Positions 1-13,170 of a stretch of DNA of 64,000 bases are shown here, in pieces (the first letter of the stretch is position 1; every line of letters begins with the position of its first letter). The DNA comes from Gammaproteobacteria bacterium. Lineage in GTDB: Bacteria > Pseudomonadota > Gammaproteobacteria > Steroidobacterales > Foliamicaceae. The notes beneath the pieces are model-generated. The model was not told the origin of the DNA. It was given only the letters and a program-made list of their open reading frames with translations, and ran no database searches. The DNA lies in the NCBI GenBank assembly GCA_009844425.1, contig VYBN01000033.1, positions 222,607 to 286,606 of the forward strand, given 5' to 3'. The position numbers were made by a program, and so were the translations under genes.

Positions 1-55
1 GCAATTGTACTCCGGCGCTGCGGCGCAATTGTACTCCGGCGCTGCGGCGCAATTG
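1..55. repeat. 24-bp tandem direct repeat, 2.3 units
   Basis: A 24-base unit beginning GCAATTGTACTCC and ending GCTGCGGC occupies 1-24, recurs identically at 25-48, and its first seven bases recur at 49-55. It lies just upstream of the dipeptidase gene and is cut by the left window edge, so the array may be longer. There is no unique spacer between units, so it is a simple tandem repeat. Confidence 0.85.
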
Positions 56-98
56 CGGTATTCTTCTGCGGGTTTTCGGCGTATCTTGGGTAAAAGTC

Positions 99-1343
99 AT
101 GAAGCAGGCAGGCATGGGGGCAGTGGCGATTCTTATGACGGGATTCTTGGCGGATGCGGCAGGCGCGGATACCGAAGTGGAGCTTCTGGATCGCGCCCGG
201 GTCATCCACGAGCGGGTGATCGCCATCGACACGCACGTGGACATCCCGCCGGACTTCGGCACGGAGGCCTACGATCCGGCGCAGGCCAAACCTCCCGGCC
301 AGCAGGTGGACCTGCCGGGCATGGAGCAGGGCGGGCTGGATGCGGCGTTCTTCATCGTTTTCGTCATGCAGCGCGAGCGCAGCGAGGCCGGCTACGCCCG
401 CGCGATCGCCGACGCCTTCGTCAAGTACGCAGCCATCCGCAAGATGACGGACGTTGACTACTCCGACCGGATCGGGCTGGCGCTAACCGCTGCCGATGTC
501 CGCCGCATACACGCCGAAGGCCGCCGCGTTGCGCTGATCGGCATAGAGAACGGCTTTTCAATAGGCCGACACGTGGACCTGCTCGATGTCCACTACGCGC
601 AGGGCGCGCGCTACCTGGGCCTGGTGCATAACGGCCACAACGATATAGGCGATTCCGCCGTGCCCAACCTGGGGCTGGGCGATACCGGAACCGAGCATGG
701 CGGACTGAGCGGGTTCGGCCGCGCGGTGATCCGGCGCGCCAACGAATTGGGGATCATGGTGGACATCTCCCATGCCTCGGAAGCCACGGCCATGGACGCG
801 ATCGAGGCGTCCGCGGCGCCGGTGATCGCCTCGCACTCGGCCGTCAAGGGCGCTTATTCACATGCCCGCAACCTGAGCGATGAGGGGCTGCTGGCGTTGC
901 GCGACAGCGGCGGCGTGGCGCAGATCGTGGCCTTTGATGCCTATCTGCGTCCGACGCCGCCGGAGAAGGCCGCGGCCATGGGCGCGCTGTATCGGGACAT
1001 GAGTCTCAGGAATGCCGGCGATTTCGCCCGCATGTCCCCCGAACAGCGCGAGAGTTATTACTCGCGCCTGAGTGAAATTACCCGCATGCCGCCCCGGGCG
1101 TCGGTGAAGCACCTCGCCGATCACATCGACTACGCAGTCGGGCTGATCGGGATCGACCACGTGGGGATTTCGTCCGATTTCAACGGCGGCGGAGGCATCG
1201 AGGGTTGGGACAACGCCGGCGAAACCCTCAACGTGACGGTGGAACTGGTGCGGCGCGGCTACTCAGAGGAGCAGATCGCGAAACTCTGGGGCGGCAACCT
1301 GCTGCGAGTGATGGAAGCGGTTGAGTCGGTAGCGGCGGATTAG
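99..1343 (+). CDS. Membrane dipeptidase (renal dipeptidase, peptidase M19)
   Basis: Zinc-dependent dipeptidase of the M19 family (amidohydrolase-like TIM barrel), 414 residues, a normal length. The N-terminus (about residues 1-23) is hydrophobic and ends in ADAAGA, so a signal peptide and periplasmic location are likely. Family landmarks are visible in order: the metal-binding DTHVDIP near residue 48, GIENG, the LVHNGHNDIGDS block, VDISHAS, a SHSAVKGAYSHARNLSD block and the C-terminal GIDHVGISSDFNG. Substrate is probably a dipeptide, but the family also has D-amino-acid and antibiotic-hydrolysing members, so specificity is open. It converges on xseB with 12 bases between the stops. Confidence 0.92.
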   Translation: MKQAGMGAVAILMTGFLADAAGADTEVELLDRARVIHERVIAIDTHVDIPPDFGTEAYDPAQAKPPGQQVDLPGMEQGGLDAAFFIVFVMQRERSEAGYARAIADAFVKYAAIRKMTDVDYSDRIGLALTAADVRRIHAEGRRVALIGIENGFSIGRHVDLLDVHYAQGARYLGLVHNGHNDIGDSAVPNLGLGDTGTEHGGLSGFGRAVIRRANELGIMVDISHASEATAMDAIEASAAPVIASHSAVKGAYSHARNLSDEGLLALRDSGGVAQIVAFDAYLRPTPPEKAAAMGALYRDMSLRNAGDFARMSPEQRESYYSRLSEITRMPPRASVKHLADHIDYAVGLIGIDHVGISSDFNGGGGIEGWDNAGETLNVTVELVRRGYSEEQIAKLWGGNLLRVMEAVESVAAD

Positions 1344-1355
1344 GGCTGACAGGCC

Positions 1356-1649
1356 CTAAAGGGGGAGTGACCCGCTTCCACCGTTGTTTCCACCGTTTTC
1401 GCCGTCCGGTTTCCTGAGCGTCAGCGGGTCGACGTCCTCCAGTATTCCGTCGCTTAGCACCTGAACCTTTTGCTCTGCTTCCTTGAGCACTGTCTGGCAG
1501 CGCCGCGTCAGCGCCACGCCCCGCTCGAACTGCCTGATCGCCTCGGCTAGGGGCAGGTCGCCCTTTTCCAGGTTGACGACGATCTGCTCAAGGTCCTTCA
1601 GCGCCTGCTCCAGTCCCTGAACGCCTGCGGTCGCTTTCTCGTCACTCAT
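1356..1649 (-). CDS. xseB: Exodeoxyribonuclease VII small subunit
   Basis: 97 residues. Small subunit of ExoVII, which binds the XseA catalytic subunit; the complex degrades single-stranded DNA to oligonucleotides in the cytoplasm. The core GLEQALKDLEQIVVNLEKGD, then LAEAIRQFERGVALTRRCQ and LKEAEQKVQVL, is the two-helix hairpin typical of XseB. The C-terminus is extended by a Gly/Asn-rich tail (GENGGNNGGSGSLPL). In many gammaproteobacteria xseB precedes ispA and dxs; here no isoprenoid gene is adjacent, so the usual operon has been broken. Confidence 0.93.
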   Translation of the reverse strand: MSDEKATAGVQGLEQALKDLEQIVVNLEKGDLPLAEAIRQFERGVALTRRCQTVLKEAEQKVQVLSDGILEDVDPLTLRKPDGENGGNNGGSGSLPL

Positions 1650-1730
1650 TCCGCCAAGTACTCCTTCTCCATGGCAGCATTGTATCCTTCGGCGGCATTG
1701 CTATAAGTCCACATTGCCTGTCTGTCTTGT

Positions 1731-1750
1731 TGATACTGCATGTAGTATCA
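1731..1750. promoter_or_regulatory. Inverted repeat, putative HicAB operator
   Basis: Perfect 7-base arms TGATACT (1731-1737) and AGTATCA (1744-1750) with a six-base spacer lie nine bases before the hicA start codon. HicB antitoxins with a C-terminal ribbon-helix-helix bind palindromic operators over their own promoter, so this is the natural candidate operator. Binding itself is inferred. Confidence 0.55.
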
Positions 1751-1758
1751 TTTCTCAT

Positions 1759-1992
1759 ATGGCCAAGGTGGATGGCTTATTGGGCTTAATGAAAGCCAAC
1801 CCGAAAGCTGATTGGCGCCCGAAAGATGTCAGAAAGGTAGCGAGAAAACACAATCTGACCATTCGTCAGCGCGGAACCAGCCACGCCGTGTTGACCAACG
1901 GTGTGGGCGGGCATTTGACCATTTCCATGCACAAGCCCATCAAGCCTTTTTACATCAGGCAACTGGTCAAGCTCATTGAGGGGGCAAGATGA
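1759..1992 (+). CDS. hicA: HicA-type mRNA interferase toxin
   Basis: 77 residues from the ATG at 1759. An upstream in-frame start at 1714 would add 15 residues that run through the operator and do not look like protein. HicA toxins have a double-stranded-RNA-binding-like fold and cleave mRNA. The conserved pattern is present: a basic N-terminal half (RPKDVRKVARKHNLTIRQRG), then TSHAVLTN with the catalytic His, then HLTISMHKPIKPFYIRQLVKLIEGA. The gene overlaps hicB by four bases (ATGA), so the pair is translationally coupled. Confidence 0.88.
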   Translation: MAKVDGLLGLMKANPKADWRPKDVRKVARKHNLTIRQRGTSHAVLTNGVGGHLTISMHKPIKPFYIRQLVKLIEGAR

Positions 1993-2345
1993 AATTTGAA
2001 GACTATCCGATCAATCTGACGCCGATTCCAGGCGAGGAAGGAGGCGGTTACATGGTGACCGTGCCGGACCTTCCGGGGTGCCTGGCGGATGGAGACACGA
2101 TTGAGCACGCGATCGAGGAGGCGCAAGACGCCTTCCGCGCGTGGATCATGGCGGAGCAGGAGGACAAGGGCTCGGTACCGGCGCCGAGAACCTACAGCGG
2201 TCAATTCGTGCAGCGCATTCCCAAAACCCTGCATGCGCGTCTGGCCATGCGCGCAGCAAGCGAAGGCATCAGTTTGAATCAACTTGCCGCCACTTTCCTC
2301 ACCGAGGGACTGGCAAGGCATCCAGAGCAAAAGTTCGACGATTGA
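1989..2345 (+). CDS. hicB: HicB-type antitoxin
   Basis: 118 residues. The N-terminal part (about 1-60) is the HicB partial RNase-H-like fold, with YMVTVPDLPGCLADGDTIEHAIEEAQDAF split over the characteristic PDLPGC and AIEEA motifs. The C-terminal part (about 75-112) is a ribbon-helix-helix DNA-binding segment (FVQRIPKTLHARLAMRAA, then EGISLNQLAATFL). It should neutralise HicA by direct contact and repress the operon through the palindrome at 1731-1750. Confidence 0.9.
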   Translation: MKFEDYPINLTPIPGEEGGGYMVTVPDLPGCLADGDTIEHAIEEAQDAFRAWIMAEQEDKGSVPAPRTYSGQFVQRIPKTLHARLAMRAASEGISLNQLAATFLTEGLARHPEQKFDD

Positions 2346-2351
2346 GGCTAG

Positions 2352-4553
<2,202 letters not shown>

Positions 4554-4628
4554 TCCGGGCGGCGTCGGGACAGCACACCGGAGACGATAGGGCCTGAATT
4601 AGCGGACAGTTCCAGGGATACGGCACGA

Positions 4629-4893
4629 GGGCCTGTTAACGCTATGCGACGCCGCTCTGTTGAGTCTGTCACGCCGCCAATCAAGGCGCGAGGAGCGTAG
4701 TTTGGTCATTCCAAATGAGGGACGAGCAACGCCGAGTGGGGGCGTGACAGACTCAACCCTTCGGGCCGGGCCTGTTTTGCCGCCGGGCGGCGTTGCCGCT
4801 CGCTTGCGTGGGCTGGCCACGCGGCGCTCGCGGCGCCTTGCCGGGCAACAAAACAGGCCCGGCAGAGCGGCGTCGCATAGCGTTAGCAGGCCC
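4629..4893. repeat. Nested palindromic element upstream of parE
   Basis: This fills most of the 344-base gap between katG and parE. The outer arms are 31 bases each (4629-4659 and 4863-4893) and pair with a single mismatch. Inside them lies a perfect 16-base pair of arms (4660-4675 with 4741-4756) and then a 14-base pair (4765-4778 with 4850-4863). The right outer arm ends five bases before the parE ATG and contains AGCAGG, the only plausible ribosome-binding sequence of parE. A 24-base arm-like copy recurs alone at 29651. No transposase is present, so a non-autonomous (MITE-like) element or a structured leader are the options. The short flank 4554-4628 shows nothing recognisable. Confidence 0.75.
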
Positions 4894-4897
4894 TGAT

Positions 4898-6780
4898 ATG
4901 AAGGCCGCCTATCGCGCTGACGACATTGAAGTCCTCAGCGGCCTTGACCCCGTCCGCCGCCGGCCGGGGATGTTCACCGATACGGCGCGCCCCAACTACC
5001 TGGCCCACGAGGTGATCGACAACAGCGTCGACGAGGCGCTGGCCGACCGCAGGAAGTGCGATCGCATCGACGTGACGCTGCACGGCGACGGTTCGCTGGC
5101 CGTGGAGGACAACGGCCGCGGAATGCCAGTGGACGTCCACGAGGAAACCGGCCTGACGGGCGTGGAGCTGATCCTGACGCGCCTGCACGCCGGGGCCAAG
5201 TTCTCGCGCCGTCAGTACCGCTACTCCGGCGGCCTGCATGGAGTGGGCGTGTCGGTGGTCAACGCCCTATCGACCCGCCTCAAGGTGTGGGTGCGGCGCG
5301 ACGGAAGCGAGTGGCACATGGAATTCGCCGGCGGCGAGCCCCAGCGCGCGCTGGAGGCCGTGGGCACCGTCGCGAAAGCGAACACCGGCACCTGGATCCG
5401 GTTCTGGCCGGACCCCCAGTACTTTTCGAAAGCCGGTTTTCACCTGCCGTCGCTCAAACGGGTATTGCGCGCCAAGGCGCTGCTGTGTCCGGGGCTGACC
5501 GTATCGCTGACCACGGAGTCCGATGGCGCGGAGGAGAAGTGGCGCTACGAGGACGGTCTGGCCCAGTATCTCCAGGAAGAACATGGCGAAGGCGAACGGC
5601 TGCCGGACGAGCCGTTGCGGTTTTCCCAGCTCGATGACGAGGAGCGAACGCTCGATTGCGTCGTGCAGTGGGCCGAAGACGGCTCCAAGCGGGTCGAGGA
5701 GAGCTACGTCAACCTGGTGCCTACGCCGCGCCACGGCACGCATGTCAACGGGCTTCGCACCGGTCTGACCGAGGGCCTGCGGGAATTCTGCGAATTTCAC
5801 AAGCTGTTGCCGCGCGACGTGAAGATTTCGCCGCCGGACGTTTGGGACGGGGTGAACTTCGTGCTCTCGGTGAAGCTCGCGGAGCCGCAGTTCTCCGGGC
5901 AGATGAAGGAGTCGCTGGCGTCGCGGGACTGCGCCGGATTCGTGGCCGAGGCGGTGCGCGGCGGCATGGCGCTGTGGCTCAACCAGCACTCCGAGCTGGG
6001 CGAACGGATCGCCAAGCAGGCGATCGCGGCGGCCCAGCGGCGGCTCAGGGCCGCCCGCAAGACCCCGCGGCGCACGCCGGTGTCGGGACCGGCGCTGCCG
6101 GGCAAGCTGGCCGACTGCACCAGCACGGCGCCGGACGAGTGCGAGATTTTCCTGGTCGAGGGCGATTCGGCCGGGGGCTCGGCCCGCCAGGCGCGGCGCC
6201 GTGAATACCAGGCCATCCTGCCTTTGCGCGGCAAGATTCTGAACACCTGGGAAGTGGATTCGGCGGACCTCGACTCGTCCCAGGAGGTGCATGACATCGC
6301 GCTGGCGCTTGGGATCCGGGCGGGCGATCCGGACCTGGACAATCTGCGTTACCACCGGGTATGCATACTGGCGGACGCCGATTCGGACGGGCGGCACATC
6401 GCCACGCTGATCTGCGCCCTTTTCGCCCGGCATTTTCCGGCGCTGGTGCGCGGAGGTCACGTGCACGTGGTCATGCCGCCGCTTTACCGGCTCGACGTGG
6501 GCAAGGAAACGCACTATGCGCTCACCGAAGAGGAGCGAGAATCGCTGGCGCGCCGCTTTGCCAAGCGCAAGGTTTCCGTGACCCGCTTCAAGGGCCTGGG
6601 CGAGATGAGCGCAAAGCAGTTGCGCGAGACCGCCATGGAGCCGGACACACGGCGGCTTATCCGGCTCGAAATGGACGAAACCGGCGATGCGTTCAGGGTG
6701 CTCGACATGCTGCTCGCGAAGAAGCGCGCCGCCGACCGCCGCGCCTGGCTGGAAGACAAGGGCGACCTCGCGGCTAGCTG

Positions 6781-6781
<1 letters not shown>
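4898..6781 (+). CDS. parE: DNA topoisomerase IV subunit B
   Basis: 627 residues from ATG 4898; the frame runs open upstream to 4793 only because it reads through the palindromic element. GHKL ATPase plus TOPRIM subunit of the decatenating type IIA topoisomerase. Seen in order: [12 protein letters not shown], the ATP-binding [38 protein letters not shown], the TOPRIM block [23 protein letters not shown], and the DADSDGRHI metal site followed by FKGLGEM. The second TOPRIM motif and ParC adjacency favour ParE over GyrB, since no GyrB-type insertion is seen. Its stop overlaps the parC start by one base. Confidence 0.96.
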
Positions 6782-9036
<2,255 letters not shown>

Positions 9037-9070
9037 TATCCGGCCCACGGCTGAACAGGGAAAGTGGCAA

Positions 9071-10594
9071 GTGCCTCCGACACTGGAAGAAAACCTGAGA
9101 CGCGTCCGCCCGTACATGGAGCGATTCGCCGCCGGCGTACAGGGCCATTTCGTCGGCGGCCGGGTTTGCGCCGGCGAATCCGGTGAGACGTTCTCCAATC
9201 ATTGCCCTGTCGACGGCGCGCTGATCAATCGCGTCGCCGCCGGCAGCGCGGCGGACATCGACGCGGCCTGCGCCGCCGCCCGCGACGCCTTTCCCGGCTG
9301 GGCCGCCGTATCCGGCGAACGCCGCGCCGGCCTGCTGCACGGAATTGCCGATGCGATCGAAGCGCGCGCCGAAGAGATCGCGCTGGTCGAGTCCCTGGAC
9401 ACCGGCCAGGCGCTGCGCTTCACCTCCAGGGCCGCGGCGCGCGCAGCCGTCAATTTCCGGTTTTTCGCCGACCGGGCCCCGGACGCCCGCCGCGGCGTGT
9501 CGCTGCCGGCGGCCGAACACGACAATTACACGATGCGCCAGCCGATCGGCCCTGTGGGCGTAATCACGCCGTGGAACACGCCTTTCATGCTGTCCACCTG
9601 GAAGATCGCGCCGGCCCTGGCGGCCGGCTGCACGGTGGTGCACAAGCCGGCCGAATGGAGCCCGCTCACCGCACAACTGCTCGCGGAACTATGCAACGAG
9701 GCGGGATTGCCGCCCGGCGTCCTGAATACGGTGCAGGGTATCGGAGAGGAAGCGGGCCGGGCGCTGACCGAGCACGACGCCGTCAGGGCCATCGCCTTTG
9801 TCGGCGAGTCCGCCACCGGCGCGCGCATCATGGCCCAGGGCGCGCCGACCCTGAAGCGGGTGCATTTCGAGCTGGGCGGCAAGAACCCGGTCATCGTCTT
9901 CGATGACGCCAACCTGGAACGGGCGCTGGATGCCGTGGTGTTCATGATCTACAGCCTCAACGGCGAGCGTTGCACGTCCTCCAGCCGCCTCCTTGTGCAG
10001 CAGTCGATTCACGACGAGTTCGTCGAGCGCGTCGCCGAGCGGGCGCGGGCCATCCGGGTCGGCCACCCGCTGGACCCGGATACCGAGGTCGGCCCTCTGA
10101 TACACCCGGATCACCTCGAGAAGGTCAGTTCGTACTTCGAGATCGCCAGGGACGAGGGCGCAGCCATTTCCGCCGGAGGCGCGCGTGCGGATCTGCCCTG
10201 GCCGGGTCACTATGTGCAGCCCACACTTTTTACCGGCGCGCGCAATGACATGCGGATCGCGCAGGAAGAGATTTTCGGCCCCGTACTGACCGCCATCCCG
10301 TTTTCCGACGAAGCCGACGCCCTGTCCCAGGCCAACGATACGCGCTACGGGTTGGCCGCGTACATCTGGACCGGCGATGCGGATCGCGCGGGGCGCCTGT
10401 CCGAGGCGCTGGAAGTCGGTATGATTTGGGTGAATTCCCAGAACGTGCGCCATCTGCCTTCTCCGTTCGGAGGCATGAAGGCCAGCGGGATCGGCCGCGA
10501 CGGCGGCGACTACAGCTTCGACTTCTACATGGAAACCAAGAACGTCAGTATCGCCACCGGCGAGCACCGGATTCCCGGATTGGGGACCGGCTGA
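9071..10594 (+). CDS. Aldehyde dehydrogenase, HpaE-like (5-carboxymethyl-2-hydroxymuconate semialdehyde DH family)
   Basis: 507 residues, GTG start at 9071 with GGGAAAG upstream. NAD(P)-dependent oxidation of an aldehyde to an acid in the cytoplasm. Family signatures: PWNTPFMLSTWKIAPALAAG (cofactor site), Glu267 in FELGGKNP and the nucleophile Cys301 in NGERCTSSSRLL. The stretch around Cys301 and the following RVGHPLDPDTEVGPLIHPDH closely resembles HpaE of homoprotocatechuate degradation. No other hpa gene is adjacent, although a fumarylacetoacetase-family gene sits at the far right edge. It is followed at 27 bases by a nitrilase-type gene, so an aldehyde/amide degradation role is equally possible. 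Confidence 0.88.
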   Translation: MPPTLEENLRRVRPYMERFAAGVQGHFVGGRVCAGESGETFSNHCPVDGALINRVAAGSAADIDAACAAARDAFPGWAAVSGERRAGLLHGIADAIEARAEEIALVESLDTGQALRFTSRAAARAAVNFRFFADRAPDARRGVSLPAAEHDNYTMRQPIGPVGVITPWNTPFMLSTWKIAPALAAGCTVVHKPAEWSPLTAQLLAELCNEAGLPPGVLNTVQGIGEEAGRALTEHDAVRAIAFVGESATGARIMAQGAPTLKRVHFELGGKNPVIVFDDANLERALDAVVFMIYSLNGERCTSSSRLLVQQSIHDEFVERVAERARAIRVGHPLDPDTEVGPLIHPDHLEKVSSYFEIARDEGAAISAGGARADLPWPGHYVQPTLFTGARNDMRIAQEEIFGPVLTAIPFSDEADALSQANDTRYGLAAYIWTGDADRAGRLSEALEVGMIWVNSQNVRHLPSPFGGMKASGIGRDGGDYSFDFYMETKNVSIATGEHRIPGLGTG

Positions 10595-10621
10595 CGCACC
10601 AACATTCGGGGGGCATAGCAA

Positions 10622-12634
10622 ATGTTGATCATTACCCAGGAGCCGTGGCATGCGGATGCCACCGGCGCACGGCTGCTCAGCCTGGCCGAGGCCGCCGCCC
10701 TGCAATTCGGCGAAATCGGCGGCTCGTTGCTGCTGCTGCCGCTGGGGGAGGCCGACTGGGAGCAGCCGCGCCCCGAACGGGAGTTGCTCGCCGAGGCAGG
10801 CGCGGCGTCGAACTTTCATGGAATCTACATCGCCGGCGCCGTGCCGGTGCTGGCGGCCCATTCGGACGAGCCGCAAACGGTGGGTTTCGTCGTGGGCCCC
10901 GACGGCAACACGGCCCTGCGCGTTCCGAAGATCACACCCGACTTCATCGAAGGATTCACCGACAGCGCCTGCGAACTGGGCAGGCCCGCCGATCTGCCTG
11001 TGCTGGACACGCCGCTGGGCCGGCTGGGCATTCTCACCGGCGAGGACATCCTGTATTCGCACTACGCCCGGGTGCTGACCTACAACGGCGCCGAAGTGAT
11101 CCTGAACCCCTGCCGAGAGCGTCGCGACGCCGGCTTCGAAAGCCGCCTGCGCGCGCGCCGCACCCGCGCCTACGAGAGTTCCGCTTACGTGGCGGTCGCC
11201 ACCCCCCACGCGCAGCTGTCCGGCGACGTGAACGTGCGCCTGCCCTGCGCCTCCGCTCTCTACCTTCACGACCAGCAGACGGTAGAGGAGGCCGGCCAGG
11301 GCGAGAGTTTCCTCAAGCCCGACTACAGCATCGAGTTCCTGCGCCGCAAGCGCTCCACGCTTTTCATGAACCAGCCGGTGTACATGCGCAGCATGCTCTA
11401 CGCGCCGGGCTACCTTCAGGCCGCCGCCGCCGACCAGGCCGCCGCCCGCGAGATGCCGGCGACTCGCGACGGATGGCGCGAGGAAGCCGGCCGGCGGATC
11501 GCGGCGCAGGCGCAAGCCAACCGCATCGAAGGGCCGGCCGAGGACCAGTACTCGGCGCTGCTGGTTCAGAACGAGTTTCGCGTGATCCACATGGACACGC
11601 CCAATCCCGGGGAAATTCTCCGGCAGAACCTCGACGAAGCCATCGGCCTGGCCGCCCGCAGCGCATTTGTTCCGAACGTCCGGCTGGTGTGCTTCCCGGA
11701 ATTCTTCATGACCGGCTCCGGCGGCTTCGGCAAGCGCACGCCCAAGACCCTGGAGCGCATCGCGATCACCTATCCGGGGCCGGAGACGGACGTGTTGAGC
11801 GAATTCGCGCAGAAGAACCACGTGTACGTGGCCGGCTCGACGTTCGAGAAGGACCCGCGCTTTCCCGAGCGGGTGTTCAACTCCGCTTTCATCCTCAACG
11901 ATTCCGGCGACCTGATCCTGCATTACCGCAAGCTGCATTGCGCCGACATCTGGGGGCAGTTGCCCGACACGACACCCGGCAGCATCTACTCGCGGCTGGT
12001 CGAGGAACTCGGCTACGACGCGCTGTTCCCGGTGGTGGACACCCCGCTGGGCAAGCTCGCCGCCATGGTGTGTTTCGACCATACCGTGCCGGAAACGGCG
12101 CACATGCTCGCGAAACGGGGCGCGGAAGTGATCATTCACTGCACTTCCGATCCGCATGGCGCCGGCCGCCGGCCGTGGGAGGAGTGCCGCATGACCCGGG
12201 CCCACGACAACGGCGCCTATATCCTGGCGCCGCGCCCGGGCGGCGAGTACTTCGACCCGCATGCCGTGCATCCGGGCACGTTCCTGCGCGGTTATACGCG
12301 CATCATCGGCTACGATGGCCGCCTGCTGGGCGAGGCCGACACCTCGGGCAAGGTGAGCTTCCAGGCCAACCTGGACCTGGCCGAGCTGCGCCGCTATCGC
12401 GCCAAGGCGTCCGCCAACATGCTGATCTGGGACGAGCCGCGCAGCTACGTGGACTGGTACGAACAGGGCCACGGCCTGCCGGGCGACTTGTGGGCCGGCG
12501 ATCCCCAGGAAAACCCCTACGCGAACTTTGCGGCGATGAAGGACTCGCTGGATCGCTTCTACAGGGAAGGAATCTACCTGCGCCCCGGGTCAACGCGAAC
12601 CGGCGCCGAAACCGACGCCCGCAGCCTGATATAG
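10622..12634 (+). CDS. Double-domain nitrilase-superfamily amidohydrolase with degenerate first domain
   Basis: 670 residues holding two consecutive carbon-nitrogen hydrolase domains. The second (about 310-640) has the whole triad: Glu360 in CFPEFFMTG, Lys437 in YRKLHCAD and Cys484 in MVCFDHTVPE, so it should hydrolyse an amide or nitrile. In the first domain (about 1-240) the equivalent positions read Leu41, Lys103 and Gly140 (GILTGEDILYSH), so the nucleophile and the general base are lost while the fold-defining pattern remains. The first domain is therefore probably structural or regulatory. It likely shares a transcript with the aldehyde dehydrogenase. The substrate cannot be read from sequence. 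Confidence 0.85.
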   Translation: MLIITQEPWHADATGARLLSLAEAAALQFGEIGGSLLLLPLGEADWEQPRPERELLAEAGAASNFHGIYIAGAVPVLAAHSDEPQTVGFVVGPDGNTALRVPKITPDFIEGFTDSACELGRPADLPVLDTPLGRLGILTGEDILYSHYARVLTYNGAEVILNPCRERRDAGFESRLRARRTRAYESSAYVAVATPHAQLSGDVNVRLPCASALYLHDQQTVEEAGQGESFLKPDYSIEFLRRKRSTLFMNQPVYMRSMLYAPGYLQAAAADQAAAREMPATRDGWREEAGRRIAAQAQANRIEGPAEDQYSALLVQNEFRVIHMDTPNPGEILRQNLDEAIGLAARSAFVPNVRLVCFPEFFMTGSGGFGKRTPKTLERIAITYPGPETDVLSEFAQKNHVYVAGSTFEKDPRFPERVFNSAFILNDSGDLILHYRKLHCADIWGQLPDTTPGSIYSRLVEELGYDALFPVVDTPLGKLAAMVCFDHTVPETAHMLAKRGAEVIIHCTSDPHGAGRRPWEECRMTRAHDNGAYILAPRPGGEYFDPHAVHPGTFLRGYTRIIGYDGRLLGEADTSGKVSFQANLDLAELRRYRAKASANMLIWDEPRSYVDWYEQGHGLPGDLWAGDPQENPYANFAAMKDSLDRFYREGIYLRPGSTRTGAETDARSLI

Positions 12635-12678
12635 CCTTGGGTGGGAGGGCGTCCCGCACCCTATGCACGCGCGCCTAA

Positions 12679-12684
12679 TATAAT
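12679..12684 (+). promoter_or_regulatory. -10 element of the tRNA-Arg gene
   Basis: A perfect TATAAT ends 10 bases before the tRNA 5' end, the expected geometry for a tRNA promoter. No convincing -35 hexamer is seen about 17 bases upstream. Confidence 0.6.
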
Positions 12685-12694
12685 CCGCGGCTGC

Positions 12695-12772
12695 GCGCCC
12701 GTAGCTTAGCCTGGATAGAGCATCTGGCTACGAACCAGAAGGTCGGGAGTTCGAATCTCTCCGGGCGCGCCA
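12695..12772 (+). tRNA. tRNA-Arg (anticodon ACG)
   Basis: Full cloverleaf: acceptor stem GCGCCCG pairing with CGGGCGC, the D-loop region AGCCTGGATA, anticodon stem TCTGG/CCAGA with loop CTACGAA, T arm GGGAG-TTCGAAT-CTCTC, discriminator G and an encoded CCA end. The anticodon ACG reads CGN arginine codons after adenosine-to-inosine editing. No integrase or attachment-site duplication is seen at its 3' end. Confidence 0.96.
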
Positions 12773-12859
12773 AATCCCCAGGGTCGGCTCCGATCGACGA
12801 GGCTCGGGTGAAGGGCCCGGCAGGCAGCTTGCGACCTCAGTCCACTTAGGAGGAAAGTC

Positions 12860-13156
12860 TTGACCATCGCAGGAAGAATCAGACACCTGACGCGGATCGG
12901 CCTTTCGCACATGAACGAAGCGGTCCTGGACGTGTTGTTTCATTCCTACGGGAAGCCGGCCGGGCTTACGGCCGCGCAAATACACGACCGGATGGGATTG
13001 GGCGAAGACTTCGGAAACCCGCCCCACGGCGTCGTCGAGGGCTTGCTTTCCCACCTGGAGGGCGCAGGCAGCGTCACGTCCGATTCAACCCCGGGCCCGG
13101 ACGGCGAAATCACCTGGCGACTAACGGAACAGGAGTACGCCCAGCGTTGCGACTAG
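12860..13156 (+). CDS. Small hypothetical protein, winged-helix-like
   Basis: 98 residues. The start is the TTG at 12860 because a perfect AGGAGG (12848-12853) sits six bases before it; an internal ATG at 12911 has no such site. The sequence is helical with a short motif GLTAAQIHDRMGLGEDF and then VVEGLLSHLEGAGSVTSD, followed by a strand ITWRLTEQEYAQR, a pattern like a winged-helix domain. I do not recognise a family. It follows the tRNA directly. Confidence 0.6.
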   Translation: MTIAGRIRHLTRIGLSHMNEAVLDVLFHSYGKPAGLTAAQIHDRMGLGEDFGNPPHGVVEGLLSHLEGAGSVTSDSTPGPDGEITWRLTEQEYAQRCD

Positions 13157-13170
13157 CACCAACGGTAGCG

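Noticed and set aside
1-55. CRISPR array at the left edge
   Set aside because: Repeats are directly adjacent without spacers and the count is 2.3; a tandem repeat.
9689-12472. Very long open frame (927 codons) on the minus strand
   Set aside because: It is antisense to the aldehyde dehydrogenase and nitrilase genes, which have strong motifs; long antisense frames are expected in GC-rich DNA and its translation has no domain pattern.
10426-12678. 750-codon plus-strand frame overlapping the nitrilase gene
   Set aside because: Arg/Gly/Ala-rich shadow of the real nitrilase frame; no motifs.
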